A program made the translations under genes and the position numbers. The notes beneath the pieces were generated by a model. The model was not told the origin of the DNA. It made no database searches and worked only from the letters and a program-made list of their open reading frames with translations. DNA of 46,446 nucleotides from an uncultured Verrucomicrobiales bacterium (lineage in GTDB: Bacteria > Verrucomicrobiota > Verrucomicrobiia > Verrucomicrobiales > Akkermansiaceae), in contig CALBVY010000029.1 in NCBI GenBank assembly GCA_937969495.1, forward strand, positions 1 to 46,446, written 5' to 3'. Position 1 is the first letter of the stretch, and each line of letters begins with the position of its first letter. This document shows positions 1 through 9,604 of this stretch, piece by piece.

Positions 1-72
1 CGCACCTGCTTAGTAATCCTCATGCTCGAAGTTTACTACCGCTTTCTCCCTGCTACAGGTTCAAAGAACTAG
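1..72 (+). CDS. C-terminal fragment of an upstream gene (possibly prenyltransferase/squalene-cyclase-repeat protein)
   Basis: The window opens in a reading frame that runs for 23 codons to a TAG at 70-72. Its end contains LMLEVYYRFLP. From memory this resembles the last residues of secreted terpene-cyclase-like repeat proteins that sit beside MoxR/vWA modules in Planctomycetes and Verrucomicrobia. That recollection is the only functional evidence. The fragment has the same strand as the module that follows, with about 140 bp between them. It could simply be a chance open stretch. Confidence 0.4.
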   Translation, partial: RTCLVILMLEVYYRFLPATGSKN

Positions 73-212
73 TAACCTGTGACCCTCTAAAGAACGACCT
101 CATCAATCGGCAGAGCCATGTTTTATACTTTCTTCATGATAATTTTTACACTTCGCATCTTGCCCAGAAATTTTTACCCACTAACATTTATATAGAATGG
201 TAATCACCTCAT

Positions 213-1517
213 ATGTCTGAAGAACAACTATGGCGCAATATAGCCCAACGAACATCACGCAAGATCAATATCGGTTGGTGGTTGCAAGTTCTCATTACGC
301 CTCTCTTAATCACTGGGCTCATTATTGCCTGTGGTATTCTTATCGTCCGCCGTGAGATAGATGAGCTTCCATGGCTGCAAATCAGTCTCGGAATAATCAC
401 CGCACTAGCCATTACCAGTTTACTCAGCTGGCTAGCTGCTCGCTCAAAATTTGAATCTAACCAACAATCCATGGTTCGTATTGAGGCTACTATGAGACTC
501 CGTAATGCACTCACCGCGGCTAACTGTGGCGTAGCGCCATGGCCAGAAGTCCCAGCAAGAATCCATGACGGCACAAGCTGGAACTGGCGACGAATTTTAC
601 CACCATTTCTAGGCACTTTACTGATCATTGCCTGTGGGTTTTTGATCCCTATTCATGCCAAAACTGACTCAGAGAATAGCGCGCAAGAACCCTCAGCATG
701 GAATGAGCTCGATACCAACCTCGATCAACTAGATAACCAAGAAATCGTACAACAGGATTACATTGAAGAAATGCGTGAGAAACTAGAAAAACTCCGCGAA
801 CAATCACCCGATGAATGGTTCAGCCATTCCAGCCTAGAAGCCACGGACACGCTGAAGCAAAATCACCAAAATGAGCAAGAAGCCCTCAACAACAACCTGC
901 AAGCGGCTGAACGTAATCTCGCTGAACTCCAACGCGGCGGCGCTAATATGAACCATGAACAGAAGGAACGGCTCCTTAATAACTTCCATCAAACGTTACA
1001 AAAAATGCAGCAAGGCGGTATGAAGCCTAACCAAAAACTCCTTAAAGAACTCAAAAAAATCAACGCCAAAGAGCTTAATCAACTCACACCACAGCAAATG
1101 GAGCAACTCCGTAAAAACATGCGAGAACATGCCAAAAAGCTCCGACAAGGTGGCCAACAAGGCCCCCAGCCAGGCGAGGGAGATGACTGGATGGACGATG
1201 GAGAACAACAAGGCGAGGGCAAAAATCTAGGTAAAGGAAGCATTAAACGCGGCCCGGGCAAAGCGCCTAATCTACTAGGTGACCCCAACGCCGATGCTGG
1301 AAAAGGAAAATTGGAACAACTAGAATCTGATGACAAAAAAAACGCCCTCCCCGGAGACCTTTTAGAAACTCAGGAGGGCGAACATGATATCAACAAAAGC
1401 AAACAAGGCCCCACCGCCGGTGGCGCTGCCAGCTCAAAAGGCAAAGGCGGCGCCCGCGTCTGGAAAGACTCCCTCCTCCCTGAAGAGAAAAAAGCCCTCA
1501 AGAAATTTTTCGAATAA
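213..1517 (+). CDS. Membrane-anchored coiled-coil protein of the MoxR/vWA module (DUF4175-like)
   Basis: A 434-residue protein with three hydrophobic segments near residues 24-45, 53-72 and 130-147. These are followed by a long Gln/Glu/Lys-rich helical region (about 160-310) that should form coiled coil. The tail is Gly/Lys/Pro-rich, low in complexity, and ends in a short charged helix (LPEEKKALKKFFE). The layout resembles the DUF4175-type proteins that lie next to moxR in many Gram-negative bacteria; I assign that by architecture, not by motif. It is 58 bp upstream of the MoxR gene on the same strand and likely opens the operon. I chose the ATG at 213, which has no recognisable ribosome-binding sequence. 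Biochemical function is unknown. A structural envelope role with a large extracytoplasmic or cytoplasmic helical arm is an inference. Confidence 0.75.
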   Translation: MSEEQLWRNIAQRTSRKINIGWWLQVLITPLLITGLIIACGILIVRREIDELPWLQISLGIITALAITSLLSWLAARSKFESNQQSMVRIEATMRLRNALTAANCGVAPWPEVPARIHDGTSWNWRRILPPFLGTLLIIACGFLIPIHAKTDSENSAQEPSAWNELDTNLDQLDNQEIVQQDYIEEMREKLEKLREQSPDEWFSHSSLEATDTLKQNHQNEQEALNNNLQAAERNLAELQRGGANMNHEQKERLLNNFHQTLQKMQQGGMKPNQKLLKELKKINAKELNQLTPQQMEQLRKNMREHAKKLRQGGQQGPQPGEGDDWMDDGEQQGEGKNLGKGSIKRGPGKAPNLLGDPNADAGKGKLEQLESDDKKNALPGDLLETQEGEHDINKSKQGPTAGGAASSKGKGGARVWKDSLLPEEKKALKKFFE

Positions 1518-1575
1518 ACCTCCTAACCTAGACAAGCACCTCTCTTGTTAGCCTCCATTCATCATTCATCCCACC

Positions 1576-2583
1576 ATGCAATTTGCCACAGAATCAGAAG
1601 TAGCCACAGCTAGTCAACATGTCCGTTCACTCAGCAACACATTAAACCAAGTTCTCTTTGGTCAGGAAGACCTCATCGATCTAGTCACCACGGGCTTACT
1701 CGCACGCGGCCATATTTTATTAGAAGGCCTACCAGGACTTGGTAAAACAGAATTGGTCAAAGGACTGTCTAAAGCACTGAGCCTAGACTCCAAGCGCATT
1801 CAATTTACACCCGACCTCCTCCCTGGTGACATCACGGGCAATCCAGTGCTACAAGAAAAGGATGGGCAGAGAAAGTTTGTCTTTCAGCCCGGGCCACTGT
1901 TTACTAACATTCTGTTAGCCGATGAAATTAACCGCGCATCACCCAAGACACAGTCATCCATGTTAGAGGCTATGCAAGAACGCTGCGTCACCGTCATTGG
2001 TGAAACTCACGATCTACCAGCCCCGTTTTTCGTACTCGCCACCCAGAACCCTATCGAACTCGAAGGCACCTACCCATTACCCGAAGCTCAGCTCGATCGC
2101 TTTCTCTTTAAACTCGAAGTCAAACGCAACAACGTAGACACTCTAGAAAAAATTGTTAACCTCCGCGAACTCGGCGCCGAGCCTGAAGTCACCACCATGA
2201 TGAATGCCACGCAGTTAAACGAGGTTCTCAATCTCGTCCGTAGGATTTATCTCCCTGATGTCGTGGCTAACTACATTGCACGGCTCGTAGACGGCACCCA
2301 CCCTGGTCAGTCTACAGCATCCACTGGCATCAAATACGGCTCCAGCCCACGCGCCGCACTCTCACTCGCATCAGCTGCCAAGGCACGCGCCTTGATCAAC
2401 GAACGCACCCATGCCAGCTTTGAAGATGTCAAATACGTTGCCCCAGCGGTATTACGCCACCGCATTGTGTTAGACTACAATTCAAGAGTGGAAGGTAAAA
2501 CCACTAATGATACCATCACAGCACTTCTCGCCGAGATTCCCTTCCAGTCCAAAGAAGCCCCTCGCACCATGGTTAGCCAGTAA
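1576..2583 (+). CDS. MoxR family AAA+ ATPase
   Basis: A 335-residue MoxR-type AAA+ ATPase, about the usual length for the family. Walker A is GLPGLGKT (residues 51-58), Walker B is ILLADE (112-117) and sensor 1 lies in ATQNP (155-159). The family signature with PLPEAQLDRF follows, and a C-terminal lid domain completes the protein. MoxR ATPases are cytoplasmic chaperone-like enzymes that work with vWA-domain partners in maturing or inserting metal centres and envelope complexes. The partners here are probably the DUF58 and vWA proteins encoded at 6911-9590 and 11330-14017. It sits between two membrane-protein genes with short spacers (58 and 22 bp), which fits an operon. The ATG at 1576 has no Shine-Dalgarno motif. 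Family assignment is firm; the client is unknown. Confidence 0.95.
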   Translation: MQFATESEVATASQHVRSLSNTLNQVLFGQEDLIDLVTTGLLARGHILLEGLPGLGKTELVKGLSKALSLDSKRIQFTPDLLPGDITGNPVLQEKDGQRKFVFQPGPLFTNILLADEINRASPKTQSSMLEAMQERCVTVIGETHDLPAPFFVLATQNPIELEGTYPLPEAQLDRFLFKLEVKRNNVDTLEKIVNLRELGAEPEVTTMMNATQLNEVLNLVRRIYLPDVVANYIARLVDGTHPGQSTASTGIKYGSSPRAALSLASAAKARALINERTHASFEDVKYVAPAVLRHRIVLDYNSRVEGKTTNDTITALLAEIPFQSKEAPRTMVSQ

Positions 2584-2605
2584 ACATCACTGACCCTCCA
2601 TTATC

Positions 2606-4423
2606 ATGCGCTCCCGAGCACTCCCCTACTCCCTAATATTGATGGTGGCCAGCTTCATGCTGCTCACCTTTTCTAACATAAAAGCACAGCATCAGCTCAT
2701 CCGTAAGGTCTATGATACCAAAACGGACACCTGGGTACAAGTCACCGCTTTATTTGATACACTTCCCTCTTATGGATACATGCCTATTAGGGTAGAAATT
2801 AATAATGCCACAAAAATAGATCTAGATCTTAGCCTTAACTTCACTTCTGAAGAACAGACTTATTCACGATCAGAGTCAGACAGCCAGATGGGCTCCAGCT
2901 TTAAGTGCTCCTGCGCCGCAGGACAACGTGAGACCTATGACCTCATTGTCCCAATAAACACCCTTTTTAACAACGTTACATACGGCACAAATAGCGAGCT
3001 TAACATGGTTTTGAAATGCACTGGGTTCGAAACAATCACCGCTAACATGAGCAAAGTAACCAATGAGCAGTGGCCAGCCATTATTGCTAGTAAAGCTATC
3101 TACACCCCTAACGCATCTTCTATCAATGGAAAATCTATGGCGAGCTCAACATCAGGAAATACCCCTGATTTTGCTGGAAGCTTCGACCCTAAAAATATGC
3201 CTACGGACTGGCGTGGCTACATGGGACAGGAAATCATCATGCTCACCAGTAACGATTGGTTAGATCTAGATCCTGGTGCACGCACGGCTATTCTAGATTG
3301 GAACCGACTAGGTGGCCGCCTACTCATCTACACGTCATCCACTTCTGATAGCTTTGCTAGTTTACAAATTGATAACAGTGAAAACGCCAAAGGTGCAAAA
3401 ACCATTTCTCGCAGCATGGGGAGCGCCAGCCTACTTCACTTACCTTCTTCCGGCAGGCTCGATGTCGATAAAACATACAATATGCTCAAACGAGGCTCCA
3501 CTGGAAACCCCTCTTCCCCCACTGACTACCACGGCCTCCTTTATAACTTCTCAAGAAACTGGCCACTGCATCAAATCCTCGGCTCTAAGCATTTTAATAT
3601 CGTACTCTTTATCATTATTCTCGTAGCCTTTGGAGTTCTCATCGGCCCGATCAATTTATTTGTCTTTGCCAAATCTGGAAAGCGGCACAAACTATTTATC
3701 ACCACGCCTATCATTTCATTAGGAACCAGCGCTCTACTGGTTATCTTAATTTTATTCCAAGATGGATTTGGCGGAAAAGGACACCGTGTGGTGCTCATGG
3801 ATATCCAAGCCCAAGAAAATAAGGCCTACATCATTCAAGAGCAGGTGGCACGCACCGGAGTTCTTATGGGGACATCCTTTGAAACATCTGAGCCAACTAT
3901 GATGACCCCTGTGGCTTTATCCTCATCGCGTTGGGCGCGTGTAGTCACAAACAGCAACGTATCCGCCTCCTATGTAGCCAATGATGGCGAGAAAGGTCTA
4001 TCAGCCAGTGGAGACTGGTTTCAGTCTCGCAGTGTGCATGGCCATCTACTCAAAACGGTGCGCTCCACGCGTGGCAGAATAGAGCTATCACCACAGACAG
4101 ATACACCCATGATCTCATCCACATTTGATTATGATTTGGGTCCCATTTATTACCACGCCGCCGATGGCTCTTGGTGGCAAGCCAGTGCTCTCGCGAGGGG
4201 TAATTCTGTTACTCTCACACCAAGTAGTGCCAAAGATTTCAAAAAATGGCTCAACGAACAGGCAAATTTATTTTCTAGCAGCCATGCTAAAAAAATCAAA
4301 AAACTAGCCAATGAACCAGGCCGTTTTTTCACCCTCACAGAAAACGCACCTGCCACAGAGACCTACAAGCCGATCAAGTGGCTCAGCACCAAAACACTGA
4401 TCACGGGTAAAATCAGTCAGTAA
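2606..4423 (+). CDS. Secreted/membrane protein of the MoxR/vWA module, unknown function
   Basis: A 605-residue protein starting with a signal peptide (hydrophobic core about residues 9-24, then a QA cleavage region). A roughly 300-residue extracytoplasmic part follows. Two transmembrane helices lie near 330-352 and 365-385, separated by a short loop with the motif GPINLF, and a second soluble region runs to the end. The stretch around residues 205-250 (DWLDLDPGARTAILDWNRLGG) resembles the Rossmann-like amidotransferase fold seen in several proteins of such clusters. The pair of helices with GPxNxF also occurs in uncharacterised proteins of MoxR/ABC clusters. Its position between moxR and the ABC transporter genes suggests an accessory periplasmic subunit of that transporter. 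No catalytic motif was identified, so the product should be treated as uncharacterised. Confidence 0.75.
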   Translation: MRSRALPYSLILMVASFMLLTFSNIKAQHQLIRKVYDTKTDTWVQVTALFDTLPSYGYMPIRVEINNATKIDLDLSLNFTSEEQTYSRSESDSQMGSSFKCSCAAGQRETYDLIVPINTLFNNVTYGTNSELNMVLKCTGFETITANMSKVTNEQWPAIIASKAIYTPNASSINGKSMASSTSGNTPDFAGSFDPKNMPTDWRGYMGQEIIMLTSNDWLDLDPGARTAILDWNRLGGRLLIYTSSTSDSFASLQIDNSENAKGAKTISRSMGSASLLHLPSSGRLDVDKTYNMLKRGSTGNPSSPTDYHGLLYNFSRNWPLHQILGSKHFNIVLFIIILVAFGVLIGPINLFVFAKSGKRHKLFITTPIISLGTSALLVILILFQDGFGGKGHRVVLMDIQAQENKAYIIQEQVARTGVLMGTSFETSEPTMMTPVALSSSRWARVVTNSNVSASYVANDGEKGLSASGDWFQSRSVHGHLLKTVRSTRGRIELSPQTDTPMISSTFDYDLGPIYYHAADGSWWQASALARGNSVTLTPSSAKDFKKWLNEQANLFSSSHAKKIKKLANEPGRFFTLTENAPATETYKPIKWLSTKTLITGKISQ

Positions 4424-4442
4424 ATTTGCCCCACCAATCACC

Positions 4443-5435
4443 ATGAGCAACGCTATCATCGTCAATAATCTCTACCGTTACTTCGGACCACTGAAAGCAG
4501 TGGATGGAATTAATTTTGAAGTATCACACGGCTCCGTCTGTGGATTTGTAGGGGCAAACGGCGCAGGTAAAACCACAACGATGCGCGTGCTATCAACGCT
4601 CGATTACCCCACCATGGGCACGGTGGAAATCTGCGGTATCAATGTAGTCAATCACCCAGCCAAAGTGCGCTCATTAATTGGCTGGATGCCTGACCACTTT
4701 GGGAACTACGAGCATATGACAGTTCTTGAGTATCTTGATTTCTACGCCAGAGCATTAGGCTACTCTGGTAAAGAACGCCAGATGCGGATTCAGGAGGTCA
4801 TGGAATTTGCCGATCTTATCCCACTGGCAGACCGCCTTTCTAACAAATTATCCAAAGGCATGACGCAACGGCTCTGCCTAGGCCGCGCACTTATCCATGA
4901 CCCACAAGTTCTCATCATGGACGAGCCTGCAGCTGGACTAGACCCCAAGGCACGCGTGGAACTTAAGCACCTGATCCGTATTCTAGCCGAAGAGGGAAAG
5001 ACCATCTTCATCTCTTCTCACATTCTTTCCGAACTTGGAGAAATGTGCGATAGCCTACTGTTCATCAATAATGGCAGAATCGTCCACCACGGCGATGCAG
5101 AATCCCTCAAACAAGGAACTGATGGTGTAGGCGGACAGTTATATGACATCCAACTTTTAGGAAGCCCTCAGGCATTAGCAGACTGGATAGCAACAAACCC
5201 ATACGCAGAGTTTATCGAAAGCCGCAAACAAGGAGGCCGCGTCCGCATTGAATCCTTAGAGACAGCTTCCCGTGTTCTCGCAAGTATGGTGAAAGACGGC
5301 CTTCAGGTCATAGAATTCCACCGTGAGCAGCGTAACCTTGAGGATGCCTTTATAGATATGTTAGAAAAAGTAAATACACCGCCACAGATGCCTAAAGCCG
5401 CAGCTACTGCAAGCACAGAGGGAACACCTCACTAA
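4443..5435 (+). CDS. ABC transporter ATP-binding protein
   Basis: A 330-residue ABC ATPase. Walker A is GANGAGKTT (37-45), the signature is the variant LSKGM (136-140), Walker B is VLIMDEP with D160 and E161, and the switch histidine is in SSH (H193). It belongs to the CcmA/NatA-like subfamily that pairs with separate membrane permeases. A C-terminal extension of about 100 residues follows the nucleotide-binding domain. The permease is the next gene (start 5475, 39 bp on). In Bacteroidetes the similar GldA serves gliding and secretion; whether this one exports or remodels anything comparable is unknown. It probably powers an envelope process shared with the MoxR and vWA proteins around it. 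Confidence 0.93.
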   Translation: MSNAIIVNNLYRYFGPLKAVDGINFEVSHGSVCGFVGANGAGKTTTMRVLSTLDYPTMGTVEICGINVVNHPAKVRSLIGWMPDHFGNYEHMTVLEYLDFYARALGYSGKERQMRIQEVMEFADLIPLADRLSNKLSKGMTQRLCLGRALIHDPQVLIMDEPAAGLDPKARVELKHLIRILAEEGKTIFISSHILSELGEMCDSLLFINNGRIVHHGDAESLKQGTDGVGGQLYDIQLLGSPQALADWIATNPYAEFIESRKQGGRVRIESLETASRVLASMVKDGLQVIEFHREQRNLEDAFIDMLEKVNTPPQMPKAAATASTEGTPH

Positions 5436-5474
5436 ACAAACACCCAATTAATCAGCCTCTTTCACGGTCAAATA

Positions 5475-6914
5475 ATGGCATCTATCAAACATATCGTAGA
5501 TTTCTCTGACAAACTCAATCCCATGCTGGTGAAGGAGCTTCGTCAGGGGCTTCGCGGTATCGGCTTTGTCATTTTATTTATCGCGTTACAGGCTGTTCTT
5601 GGATTTATTTTACTCATTACGGCAAGCATTGCCTCTCATGAAAATGCAGGACACCTCCTCTCACGCACTATTTTTTTCCTCTTTTCCTTTGCTGTTTTAA
5701 TCGTCCAACCTCTCCGGGGTATCTCAGCTTTGTCCTCTGAAATTAAAGGAAATACCATTGATCTGCTCTGCCTTACTAGACTGAGTGCATGGCGGATTAC
5801 TTTTGGCAAATGGATTTCCCTCGTTAGCCAATCTGCGCTCCTTCTTGCAGCAGTCATTCCCTACCTCGTCCTGCGCTATTTTTTCGGTGACATGCAGATT
5901 TTTTCCGAGCTCATATTCCTGCTTATGATCTTTCTGATATCTGCCACACTCACCGCCTTTACCGTAGGCTTCAGCAGCATAAAAACTAACATTTTTAGAG
6001 TGTTACTACCCATTCTAGGAGGAATGTGTATTTTTAGATGTATCTGGCAAATATTTATTGGCAATCGCTATTCCTATCAGGAAGTAGTTCAAATATTTAG
6101 CTTCAGTAATAGCTCAAGCTTGCTGGGAGTGATCGCTTTTATCGTGATGTGTATCTACGCTGGATGGATGTGCCTCCATATCGGCAGTGCTAAGATAGCA
6201 CCGGTAGCAGAAAGTCACTCTGTCCTCCAGCGCAGCATTAGCCTACTCATGATTACCGCAGCTCTTGCTACGGCATTAATCACAACTGCATCCGCATTCA
6301 CATTAATTATGTTAGGGATGTTTCTTGCTATTCCAATTTGTATCATCTGCCTCACTGAGAACCCTTATCTAGCACCTTCTATTGCAGAACCTTTTGTCAG
6401 AAAAGGCATCGCAGGAAGACTCCTTGGTCGGTTTCTCTACCCCGGCTGGGCCACGGGACTTCTTTTTGTGATGGTTGTTTTCGCCCTACTTCAAGGCGCG
6501 ATGTTTTATTATTCCAAAACACAAACCAGTCTTGATGATGGAGTTCAGATTAACGTCAACGCCGTGTTTGCCATGTTATTTTTTTCCATTGCGATGACTC
6601 GCTTACTTGTCAGGAAACATCAAAATCGTTTTGGACTTTTTATCTTATTTCTTAGCACACAATTTCTTATCCTCGCAATCACTTTCGTCTGTGAAGAATT
6701 CTTCCATCAATTTGAAATCATGCACTATTTCTGTTGGATCCCAGCTACATTACTCATCCTCAAGGAAGGGACAATCTTCTCACCCGAGACACTCAAGCTT
6801 ATTGCGTGGCTTAATATAGGCGGGTATTTCCTCATCGCACTTTCTACCTCCTTGCCCATCTGGCGACAGATCAGCGAGACAGAGAAACAAATACCATCCG
6901 ATAAGCAAATATGA
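5475..6914 (+). CDS. ABC transporter permease (ABC-2-like)
   Basis: A 479-residue polytopic inner-membrane protein with about ten to twelve hydrophobic segments and short charged loops. The N-terminal cytoplasmic part has NPMLVKELRQGLRG, a motif typical of ABC-2-type permeases just before the first helix. It follows its ATPase gene by 39 bp, and its stop codon overlaps the start of the DUF58 gene by 4 bases (ATGA at 6911-6914), which shows translational coupling. The substrate cannot be read from the sequence. Linkage to moxR, DUF58 and vWA genes argues for a role in the same envelope process. The permease assignment is firm from topology and context. Confidence 0.9.
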   Translation: MASIKHIVDFSDKLNPMLVKELRQGLRGIGFVILFIALQAVLGFILLITASIASHENAGHLLSRTIFFLFSFAVLIVQPLRGISALSSEIKGNTIDLLCLTRLSAWRITFGKWISLVSQSALLLAAVIPYLVLRYFFGDMQIFSELIFLLMIFLISATLTAFTVGFSSIKTNIFRVLLPILGGMCIFRCIWQIFIGNRYSYQEVVQIFSFSNSSSLLGVIAFIVMCIYAGWMCLHIGSAKIAPVAESHSVLQRSISLLMITAALATALITTASAFTLIMLGMFLAIPICIICLTENPYLAPSIAEPFVRKGIAGRLLGRFLYPGWATGLLFVMVVFALLQGAMFYYSKTQTSLDDGVQINVNAVFAMLFFSIAMTRLLVRKHQNRFGLFILFLSTQFLILAITFVCEEFFHQFEIMHYFCWIPATLLILKEGTIFSPETLKLIAWLNIGGYFLIALSTSLPIWRQISETEKQIPSDKQI

Positions 6915-7789
6915 CCCGTAAAGAACTAGGCAAACTGTATCATCAAGCTTCTGTCTGCACGGAGCGGCTCGCACTGCCGCTACGCAGCCAAGTGTGGCGC
7001 GGTATGGCTGGTGAATTCCAGGGAGCTGGCACGGGCTCATCCATCGACTTCCAAGATCACCGCGCTTATGTGCCTGGTGATGATCCACGGCACATTAACT
7101 GGCAAGCATATGCACGCACGGGTAGCTACTCGATGAAACTTTACCGAGAAGAGGTAAGACCCGTGATCGACATCATTCTGGATGCTTCTGAGTCCATGTT
7201 TTTCGAAACAGAAAAAGCTGCCCGCACCGCAGAGCTTTTTTACTTTGCCGTCATCTCTGCCGTGCAGGCAGGCGCTGCCACACGGCTACACATACTCCGT
7301 GGTGAACATTATCAGGAACTCCCCATGGATGCTGTCCACACGCACCTTTGGTTTGAAAAAATAAAGACCAAGACCACAAATACCCCCTCCGCAGCACTGG
7401 CACTTGATCGAGTACCCATGCGGGGTAATGCCATCAGAGTGCTGATTTCTGATCTGCTTTTTGAAGGTGATCCCAGCCCACCCCTCAAACTCCTTACCCA
7501 CCAGCAAGGCAAGGCGATTTTGTTAGCTCCCTTTTTAGCCAGTGAAGCACACCCTGAGTGGGAGGGAAACTACGAATTTATCGATGCAGAAATTTCCTCG
7601 CGTCATTCACACCGGGTGGAAAAGTCCACTCTCCGCCACTACCACCGCGCCTATGCTGAGCACTTCACACGCTGGCATTCCACCGCCCTGCGCTTCAGCG
7701 CACCTCTGGCTCGAGTCAGTGCTAATCAGGATCTCTTAACGGCCCTAAATGAAGAAGCTGTCTCTACGGGAGCACTCGTCATTTCCTAA
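6911..7789 (+). CDS. DUF58 domain protein (vWA-like MoxR partner)
   Basis: A 292-residue cytoplasmic protein with the DUF58 hallmark YVPGDDPRHINWQAYART at about residues 55-72. A vWA-like fold follows, beginning with the intact metal-site motif DASES (DxSxS) near residue 95. DUF58 proteins are encoded beside moxR in most bacteria and are thought to be its adaptor or substrate. The start overlaps the permease stop (ATGA). The end overlaps the next gene by 41 bases in another frame, so translation of the run is probably coupled. No membrane segment is present. Family assignment is secure; the exact role is not known. Confidence 0.93.
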   Translation: MTRKELGKLYHQASVCTERLALPLRSQVWRGMAGEFQGAGTGSSIDFQDHRAYVPGDDPRHINWQAYARTGSYSMKLYREEVRPVIDIILDASESMFFETEKAARTAELFYFAVISAVQAGAATRLHILRGEHYQELPMDAVHTHLWFEKIKTKTTNTPSAALALDRVPMRGNAIRVLISDLLFEGDPSPPLKLLTHQQGKAILLAPFLASEAHPEWEGNYEFIDAEISSRHSHRVEKSTLRHYHRAYAEHFTRWHSTALRFSAPLARVSANQDLLTALNEEAVSTGALVIS

Positions 7790-9590
7790 TTTTTATCTCA
7801 CTGCTATCAACTTAATCTTCACCAACTTCTACGGCCTCTGGGCGCTAATCGGCATCCCAGCAGTGCTCATTATCCACTTCCTTCAACGGCGTGCCAAGGT
7901 GGAGATAGTGAGCACCTTGTTCTTACTACACCAAACTCAACGAGAGTCGACAAGTGGCAGGAGATTTGATCGGCTCGTTCACTCCATTCCTCTATGGCTT
8001 CAGATCCTCATAGTCCTGTTAGTCACATGGCTACTAGTGCAACCAAAATACATCAAAGCAAAGTCTACTCAACGAATAGCAATTGTGTTAGATAGCTCTG
8101 CTTCCATGCGAGTCTTTAAAAAGAAAATCCCAGAAGTACTCCAGCGAGAAATTTCCAGACTACAGGGAAATGCTGCCAACATCGAAATTTGGCTAATAGA
8201 ATCTGATCCCTCAAAAACAAAAATCTACCAAGGAACTTCCAAAGAAGATATGTTACTGGCTTTAGAAAACTGGCAGCCCAGCTCAGGAGCCACCGACTTC
8301 AGTAACACCCTACGCGTAGCACGGAGCTTAGTGGGCGCAGAAGGCGCCATCAGCTATATTACCGATATTACTCCACAAAGCCCTGCACCTTATAACAGCT
8401 CCAGCATCGCTATTGGTGCACCTTCTGACAACTGCGGCTTCACAGGCGTTACTTTTGAGAAAAACAGCAAAGATCTCATCTGGAAAGCCATCGTTAGAAA
8501 TTACTCTAACACAGAACAAACCCGAACATGGCATCTTGAAACAGCAACGGGTAAAAGCAGTAGTAAAAGTATCACCCTTGCCGCGGGTAGCCTGACTACA
8601 CTTCAGGGAGTATTCCCTGCGAATCAATCTCGCTGCCGCTTACAGCTCAGTGGCGACGCCTTTGATCTTGATGACACTCTCCCCCTCGTCCGCCCGGCAC
8701 CTAAGCCGCTCATTATCACATCTAATCTTCCGCAAGAAATAGCCAAACTTGGCGAAAGAATAACTGCGAGTTTCCCCAATCTCAAAGCTGTCACCGCTAA
8801 TGCTGATCTCGTTATCACCTCCACAGATACCACACCCAAGGAGCAGCACCTTATCGTTTTCCCACAAGACAAAGTAAAAAACCGCCCCTATTTAACAGGA
8901 AATATTGTCGCCACCAAACACCACCTCACTCAGGGCCTCAACTGGCAGACACTTTTAGCCCGAAACAGCATCTCTATCCCACACGATCATGAAGATGAAG
9001 TACTACTCTGGCAGGGAGATCGCGCTCTCATCTTCCTCCGCACTCACCCCCAATCTAAAAACAAGGCCCTAATATTCAACTTTGACATCTATCAATCTAA
9101 CGGAATGAAGCAACCTGCTCTTGTCATCCTCATGCTCCGCTTCTGCGAACAGCTAAGAAGTGAAAAAATCGCACCAGAGACAAAACTCACCGAAACATCA
9201 GAACCTCTTTCTTTTAGCTATCAATCAGCACAAGATGCGCCACCTTTAATTTATACCACAACCTCCCTCGATGGCCAAATCATCTCTAGCAAATCCACCC
9301 GTGGAGATGACATAACAGCACCAGGAACTCCTGGGTTTTTCACCATTCAACAAGGCGAGCAAGCCCTACTAAGTTCCGCTACCTATTTTGCCGATACTCG
9401 GGAGGCCGATTTCTCTGAGTGCTCGACTGGTGAAATACTCGCCAGCAACTTGGCCACAGCTGTAGACCGCCATACCCATGATGATCACCTGTGGCGAGTC
9501 TGGGCATGCCTCATCCTCGTAACACTCCTCTTGGCCTGGCACTTCACTCGCTCAAGAAAAGTCTCCTCGCCTCAAAAACAGAGACGCTAA
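7749..9590 (+). CDS. BatA-type membrane protein with vWA domain
   Basis: A 613-residue protein with the BatA-type N-terminus: a hydrophobic segment (about residues 27-46) followed by FLQRRAKVEIVSTLFLL, then a second helix near 78-97. A vWA domain follows with the metal-site motif DSSAS near residue 117. A beta-rich region, an amidotransferase-like region and a final helix (about 588-605) with a basic tail complete it. BatA/BatB-type proteins are inner-membrane vWA proteins that work with MoxR. The ATG at 7749 lies inside the DUF58 gene (41-base overlap). The family motif begins only about 25 residues in, so the true start could be a little downstream, but no better start codon is visible. Confidence 0.88.
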   Translation: MKKLSLREHSSFPNFYLTAINLIFTNFYGLWALIGIPAVLIIHFLQRRAKVEIVSTLFLLHQTQRESTSGRRFDRLVHSIPLWLQILIVLLVTWLLVQPKYIKAKSTQRIAIVLDSSASMRVFKKKIPEVLQREISRLQGNAANIEIWLIESDPSKTKIYQGTSKEDMLLALENWQPSSGATDFSNTLRVARSLVGAEGAISYITDITPQSPAPYNSSSIAIGAPSDNCGFTGVTFEKNSKDLIWKAIVRNYSNTEQTRTWHLETATGKSSSKSITLAAGSLTTLQGVFPANQSRCRLQLSGDAFDLDDTLPLVRPAPKPLIITSNLPQEIAKLGERITASFPNLKAVTANADLVITSTDTTPKEQHLIVFPQDKVKNRPYLTGNIVATKHHLTQGLNWQTLLARNSISIPHDHEDEVLLWQGDRALIFLRTHPQSKNKALIFNFDIYQSNGMKQPALVILMLRFCEQLRSEKIAPETKLTETSEPLSFSYQSAQDAPPLIYTTTSLDGQIISSKSTRGDDITAPGTPGFFTIQQGEQALLSSATYFADTREADFSECSTGEILASNLATAVDRHTHDDHLWRVWACLILVTLLLAWHFTRSRKVSSPQKQRR

Positions 9591-9604
9591 AGATCCTCAG
9601 CAAC

